Positions 6,700 through 9,933 of a stretch of DNA of 9,933 nt are shown here, one piece after another. Made by a program: the position numbers and the translations under genes. How positions within the stretch are numbered: the stretch's first letter is position 1; every line of letters begins with the position of its first letter. A model generated the notes under the pieces. The model ran no database searches. It saw only the letters and a list, made by a program, of their open reading frames with translations, and was not told the origin of the DNA. The stretch lies in assembly GCA_028293305.1 (NCBI GenBank), contig JAQGPD010000203.1, positions 1-9,933 on the forward strand, in the 5' to 3' direction. This DNA is from Verrucomicrobiales bacterium. Its GTDB lineage: Bacteria; Verrucomicrobiota; Verrucomicrobiia; Verrucomicrobiales; V1-33.

Positions 6700-8454
6700 C
6701 TAGGGATGCTGGATTTTGAGACGCATATAGCCTGGACCGCTGGCGGTCCTATCAAAATCCGCGTGAACCTCCCTCGGTCCCTGGGTGGGGCCGGTTTCGG
6801 TGATGCCGGGGGTGGTGAATGGCGTGTCGCCGGTGACGGTGGCCAGGGTGGTCCAGGCGGTCAGATTGGTAGAGTGTTGGATGCTCCAGGTGAGGTCGGG
6901 GCGGTTGAGCGGGCGTGTGAAGGAAAAGCGCAGGGTGCCGTCCGGGAGGGGCGTTAGAGTGGTCAGGGGATGCGAGGCGGCGGAGGTGGGGATGGTGGCG
7001 AAGGCATATTCCGTCAGGTTGTCGGCGCCATCGTGGTCGGGATCGGCGGCGGCGGCGGCGTTTTGTCCTGACAAGGTTTGCGAGGCCGCCCAGGTGGCGT
7101 AGGAGGGCGGTGCGGAAACGGTCAGGGCGTTGAGTTTTTTGAAAGTGGAGGACAGCGCGGTGTCGCCGTCGTCCACCTTGCCGTCCTGATTGACATCAAC
7201 ATGGAGGGTCAGCCAGAGGTCGTAATTTCCCGGCGCCGTGGCCGGGGGGATGACGAAGCTGCGATTGAGGGATTGGTTGCCGGCGGTCAGGGTCAGGACC
7301 GCTTCCCGGGCGGGGTCCGTGATGCGTCCGGTGGCTGTGCCTGCGGGGTAGAATGAAGCGCCGACGAGGACGGGCCGGGTGTGGGTGGCGGTGGTGGAGA
7401 GTGTCAGGGTGAGGGAAGCCCCGGGGATCGCGGGGCTGGTCTGGACAGTGGCGGCGGTGACGGATTGGGAGATCAGCGGGATTTGATAGGGTGCCAGGGC
7501 GGCGGTGGTGCCGCGGATGGCGTCCAGATCCACGTCCACATTTCCGCCGCCGATGCCGGTGACGCGTCCGGTCCAGCTGTATTGCTGGAAGGCGTAGGCG
7601 GCCCATGGCCCCATGCCGGCCACGCTGGACCCGGCGGTGAATCCCGGCGTGGCGATCCATAACGGATAGATATTGAGGTCCGTCTCCATGTAGTTGGCGG
7701 CGTAGTTCCGGTTCATGTAGATGAGCGGGCGGAGCAGGGTCAGGCGTTCGACTTCCTGACAAAAGGTGCGCACCCACGCGGACAGGGCGGCTTTGCCCAG
7801 GGTGTCGCCGCTCTCCACATCCAGGACGGGACGGAGGTTATTTTGAAGGAGCCAGGGGCGGATGGTTTTGACAAAATGACGGGCTTCGTCCAGAGCGGGA
7901 TTGGATAGCGGCCGGGCGAAGTGATACATGCCCATGAGCACGCCGGCGGAGCGGCCGTTGTTGGCGTTGGCGCTCAGATATTCGTCCACGCCGGAGGCTC
8001 CGTCGGTGGCTTTGCAGAAGGCGTATTCCTTGCCGGCGGAGCGCACGGCGATCCAATTGATGGCGCCCTGCCAATGCGAGACATCGATGCCGGGAACGAA
8101 TTCCTGATTTCCGCCGCCGATGGTGGCGAGACCATTTTCAAAACTCCAGCCGTCCACACCGGTGTCCCAGTTCACGCGCCACCAGACCAGCGGGCTGCCA
8201 CCGGGCAGGGTGGCGGTGACCGGGCCTTCGATGACCGTGCCGGCATCTCCGATGGCGCGGGTGCCGATCAGCGTGCCGGCGGGGGCGGCGCGGACAATGG
8301 TGTTTTGTGAGGCTTCCACGCGATCCGCGAGGGCGATGGCCTGAACCTCCGCAGTGAGGATAAAAAGGGACAGGAAGATAAAAACCCATCCAGGCAACGC
8401 GTCGCGGAGGAGGGTTCTGGCGGAGGGATCGGCTCGGCGGGGTGACCGGAACAT
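6700..8454 (-). CDS. Secreted multidomain GH25 lysozyme (muramidase)
   Basis: This 584-residue exported protein probably cuts peptidoglycan glycan strands. A Sec-type signal (hydrophobic 22-35, cleavage near VQA/IA, about 39) precedes an SH3-like domain (about 46-112, ending WWRVNWDTGVDGWSFENGL). The GH25 domain (about 118-316) has GIDVSHWQG with Asp124, AFCKATDG, GMYHFARP, the catalytic pair Asp212/Glu214 in LDVES, IYMNRNYA, LWIATPGF, AFQQYSW and NVDVDLDAI. A beta-sandwich-like region (about 330-447) contains a dockerin/EF-hand-like loop DVNQDGKVDDGD (420-431). The C-terminus carries DPDHDGADNLTEYAF (471-485), then DLTWSIQHSTNLTAW and the ending YMRLKIQHP, a verrucomicrobial export-associated style. 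It could serve in wall remodelling or in attack on other bacteria; no immunity partner is visible. ATG 8454 has no Shine-Dalgarno. Confidence 0.92.
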   Translation of the reverse strand: MFRSPRRADPSARTLLRDALPGWVFIFLSLFILTAEVQAIALADRVEASQNTIVRAAPAGTLIGTRAIGDAGTVIEGPVTATLPGGSPLVWWRVNWDTGVDGWSFENGLATIGGGNQEFVPGIDVSHWQGAINWIAVRSAGKEYAFCKATDGASGVDEYLSANANNGRSAGVLMGMYHFARPLSNPALDEARHFVKTIRPWLLQNNLRPVLDVESGDTLGKAALSAWVRTFCQEVERLTLLRPLIYMNRNYAANYMETDLNIYPLWIATPGFTAGSSVAGMGPWAAYAFQQYSWTGRVTGIGGGNVDVDLDAIRGTTAALAPYQIPLISQSVTAATVQTSPAIPGASLTLTLSTTATHTRPVLVGASFYPAGTATGRITDPAREAVLTLTAGNQSLNRSFVIPPATAPGNYDLWLTLHVDVNQDGKVDDGDTALSSTFKKLNALTVSAPPSYATWAASQTLSGQNAAAAADPDHDGADNLTEYAFATIPTSAASHPLTTLTPLPDGTLRFSFTRPLNRPDLTWSIQHSTNLTAWTTLATVTGDTPFTTPGITETGPTQGPREVHADFDRTASGPGYMRLKIQHP

Positions 8455-8580
8455 GGGGGGCAGGCTAGCGTTTCCCCGCGGGATGCGCCAGCTTTTTGCG
8501 AAAAACCATCGGGCGCGCGGGGGTGGGGGGGACGGCAGGATTCCGGGTGCAAAAACCGGGCCAACGGTTCAGGATGCGTC
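8455..8580. other. Divergent intergenic region (lysozyme / DUF4105 gene)
   Basis: This 126-bp gap separates two divergently transcribed genes, so promoters for both should be here. No confident -35/-10 pair was seen on either strand. It holds a small TTTTT-GCG-AAAAA palindrome near 8493-8505, a G-run, and CAGGA about 10 nt before ATG 8581 as a plausible weak ribosome binding site for the + strand gene. Confidence 0.5.
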
Positions 8581-9669
8581 ATGATTCAAAAGCATCATTG
8601 GGGAAATCGGCTGGGACAGGCGGCATCCGGACTGCTGTTCGCGGGACTGCATGGATGGGCGGTGCTGGCGCTGTATTTTTGGTTTGGCGCATTCCTGTTA
8701 TTGGCGCTGGGCGTGGTATTGGCCTATGGATTGGCGGTTTACGGGATTCTGCGATTTTCAAAAAACCGCCGGATGGGGTGGTGGACGGGACTCATGCTGC
8801 CTCTCGCGGTGATGTTATGGTGGATCGGCCGGCAACCGCTGACCGGCCTGGACTATCCCAAGGAAACCGAGCAATCCGCGCATGTGGAACGGGAACTCAA
8901 CTTCCTGACTGTCCATGGCATCCGCGACTTCCGATACCGCACGGTGGATGACTTCGAGCCGCGGTGGAGCTCGCGTTCCTATGACTTGGACCAGTTGCGG
9001 AATGTGGATGTCTTTTTCAGTTATTGGGGTGTGCCGCAGGTGGCGCATGTCATCACGAGTTTTGTTTTCAAAGACCAGGCGCCATTGGCTGTCAGTATAG
9101 AATTGCGGCGTGAAACCGATGAGCCCAACACATTGCTGCGCGGGATTTTCAAACAATATGAAATTTGTTATATCTGGGCGGATGAACGCGATGTCATTGC
9201 CCTGCGGACCTTGCACCGCGGCGAGGAGGTGGCAGTGCACCGCACCTCATTGACGCCGGATCAGGGCCGGCGGCTATTGCTCGATATGATGGAACGCACC
9301 AACAGCCTGGAGGACCAGCCGGAGTTCTACAATACCCTGACGGACAATTGCACCAACGCGATCGCCCGGCATGTGAATCAAGTCAGGGGCCGCGACGTCG
9401 CGTGGTGGCGGGGCCTGATCCTGACAGGACGGTATGAAAAGATGGGCTATGATCAGGGTTGGCTGCTGCACACGCAACCCTGGGAGCAGCACTTGGCCGC
9501 CTCCAGGATCCGGGACCGCGCGAAGGCCGGGGGCGATGGCCCGGACTTTTCCGCGAGGATACGCACGCATTTCGCGGGCATGGAAACGCCCGTTCCCGAC
9601 CCTGCCGCGGAGGGAGGATCGGCTCCCGGGAGCGGGGCGGCGGTGGAGCAATATCCGACTGAAAAATGA
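8581..9669 (+). CDS. Membrane protein with DUF4105 (Lnb N-terminal-type) domain
   Basis: The 362-residue protein starts with three hydrophobic segments (about 14-34, 36-58 and 67-83). A large soluble domain (about 95-310) resembles DUF4105: the FRYRTVDDFEPRWSSRSYDL stretch, then LRNVDVFFSYWG, AHVITSFVF with His156, VSIELRRE, and YNTLTDNCTNAIARHV with Cys257. His156 and Cys257 are candidates for a Cys-His catalytic pair. DUF4105 is the family to which the Bacteroides lipoprotein N-acyltransferase Lnb belongs, so an acyl-transfer or amidase-like envelope role is possible but unproven here. In Lnb, as I recall, the soluble domain precedes the membrane part; here the membrane part comes first. 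The tail (about 335-362) is Pro/Gly/Ala-rich and probably disordered. CAGGA upstream supports ATG 8581. It is divergent from the lysozyme gene. Confidence 0.82.
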   Translation: MIQKHHWGNRLGQAASGLLFAGLHGWAVLALYFWFGAFLLLALGVVLAYGLAVYGILRFSKNRRMGWWTGLMLPLAVMLWWIGRQPLTGLDYPKETEQSAHVERELNFLTVHGIRDFRYRTVDDFEPRWSSRSYDLDQLRNVDVFFSYWGVPQVAHVITSFVFKDQAPLAVSIELRRETDEPNTLLRGIFKQYEICYIWADERDVIALRTLHRGEEVAVHRTSLTPDQGRRLLLDMMERTNSLEDQPEFYNTLTDNCTNAIARHVNQVRGRDVAWWRGLILTGRYEKMGYDQGWLLHTQPWEQHLAASRIRDRAKAGGDGPDFSARIRTHFAGMETPVPDPAAEGGSAPGSGAAVEQYPTEK

Positions 9670-9674
9670 CCCGT

Positions 9675-9691
9675 CCTGCCGGAGGGCAGGG
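9675..9691 (+). terminator. Small hairpin just after the DUF4105 gene
   Basis: A 6-bp perfect stem CCTGCC/GGCAGG around a GGAG tetraloop (9675-9690), extended by a T-G wobble, begins 5 nt after the stop codon. It lacks a following T-run, so it is at best a weak terminator or an mRNA 3'-end stabiliser. Confidence 0.3.
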
Positions 9692-9800
9692 GGTGGATTG
9701 CCGGGTATTGGTCCTGGGCGGGGCGGGTTACGTCCGTGAATTCCAACCATTCGGTTACCATATGGAGGATGCAAACCCCTGTGATTCCCGGCAGGGTGTG

Positions 9801-9809
9801 TATTATATC
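9801..9809 (+). promoter_or_regulatory. AT-rich -10-like patch before a candidate response-regulator start
   Basis: TATTATATC stands out in GC-rich DNA and lies 7 nt before the ATG at 9817. TATTAT matches the -10 consensus in five of six positions. No good -35 hexamer was found at the usual spacing, and the distance to the ATG would give an almost leaderless transcript. Confidence 0.2.
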
Positions 9810-9816
9810 CGAGCCC

Positions 9817-9933
9817 ATGAATATCCTCAGCGTTGAAGACGAACGGAGCAGGATGAGGATTTTTCCGCGTTGTTGAATAAGAAACTGCCGGCCCGTGCCG
9901 TCGGCCGGGGAGAGCAGCGTGATGGGGCGGTCC
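9817..9933 (+). pseudogene. Possible frameshifted response-regulator start, cut by the window end
   Basis: ATG 9817 begins MNILSVEDE, the usual opening of a CheY-like receiver domain, but the frame stops at TGA 9874-9876 after 19 residues. In the third + frame the sequence after about 9853 reads DEDFSALLNKKLPARAV and stays open to the window end. Skipping the 14 nt at 9839-9852 would give a continuous MNILSVEDEDFSALLNKKL, which resembles the first strand and helix of a receiver domain. This suggests either a decayed gene, a sequencing error, or coincidence over a short stretch. No conserved phospho-Asp region is inside the window. Confidence 0.22.

Larger units (their letters stand above)
5..9425. 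repeat. Dispersed hexamer GTCAGG/CCTGAC, 28 copies
   Basis: By hand count GTCAGG occurs at 587, 733, 767, 1183, 1896, 3309, 3429, 3750, 3902, 4567, 5140, 6962, 7013, 7121, 7286, 7292, 7403, 7739 and 9382. CCTGAC occurs at 5, 3864, 4359, 5061, 7067, 7755, 8904, 9336 and 9420. From base composition alone about 7 would be expected. Copies lie in several codon phases and two are in the 121-bp gap before the oxidoreductase stop. Its function is unknown. Confidence 0.45.

Noticed and set aside
6547..6957. + strand open frame of 136 codons covering the gap after the lysozyme gene
   Set aside because: Overlaps the lysozyme 3' end antisense, with Gly/Arg-rich composition and no ribosome binding site or motif.
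7042..7060. GGC trinucleotide run as a microsatellite
   Set aside because: It encodes a short alanine run before the calcium-loop motif, and such runs are ordinary in GC-rich coding DNA.
7196..7777. - strand open frame of 193 codons in another frame of the lysozyme gene
   Set aside because: Arg/His/Pro-rich alternative-frame reading inside a gene with clear GH25 motifs.
9453..9933. - strand open frame entering from the right end, opposite the DUF4105 gene 3' end
   Set aside because: The right-most codons are GC-rich at third positions, but the reading then runs antisense into the DUF4105 gene and shows no family motif. It is too short to judge at the window edge.
1..9933. CRISPR array, tRNA, transposase, phage or toxin-antitoxin genes
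   Set aside because: No regularly spaced repeats, no T-loop-like sequences, no integrase or transposase motifs, and no small paired genes were found on either strand.

Overview
The window looks like chromosomal DNA of a GC-rich member of the Verrucomicrobia. The best evidence is the secreted lysozyme gene at 6700-8454: its C-terminus has a DPDHDG..NLTEYAF calcium-loop motif, then a DLTWSIQHSTNLTAW segment, and it ends in YMRLKIQHP. This tail is typical of exported verrucomicrobial proteins. A Tat-exported Gfo/Idh/MocA oxidoreductase and an alpha/beta-hydrolase joined to an SGNH esterase fit the same phylum. No tRNA, rRNA, CRISPR array, insertion sequence or phage gene was seen. The phylum call is inference from protein style, not a database match.

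Left part, all on the + strand: a 5'-truncated double esterase (2-1531), probably acting on acylated polysaccharide; dapB (1618-2361) for lysine/diaminopimelate synthesis; and one long gene (2460-3782) encoding FolK (folate pathway) fused to PanB (pantothenate pathway). The dapB/folK-panB gap holds two perfect hairpins, the first followed by a T-run, so the two genes are probably not simply co-transcribed.

Middle part, on the - strand: an RlmM-like 23S rRNA 2'-O-methyltransferase (3838-4962) converges on folK-panB. Upstream of it lies a Tat-exported Gfo/Idh/MocA oxidoreductase (5152-6513). A perfect 12-bp stem with a U-tract at 4998-5030 separates the two. Further upstream is a secreted multidomain GH25 lysozyme (6700-8454).

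Right part: a 126-bp divergent gap, then a + strand membrane protein with a DUF4105/Lnb-type domain (8581-9669). A 264-bp tail follows with no intact gene. It contains a possible decayed or frameshifted response-regulator start (MNILSVEDE) behind an AT-rich, promoter-like patch.

The genes mix housekeeping functions (lysine, folate/pantothenate, rRNA modification) with envelope and polysaccharide functions (esterases, exported oxidoreductase, lysozyme, DUF4105). I see no clear defence system or mobile element. The most notable items are the FolK-PanB fusion, the two-catalytic-domain esterase, and the hexamer GTCAGG/CCTGAC, which occurs 28 times by hand count, in several codon phases and in intergenic DNA.
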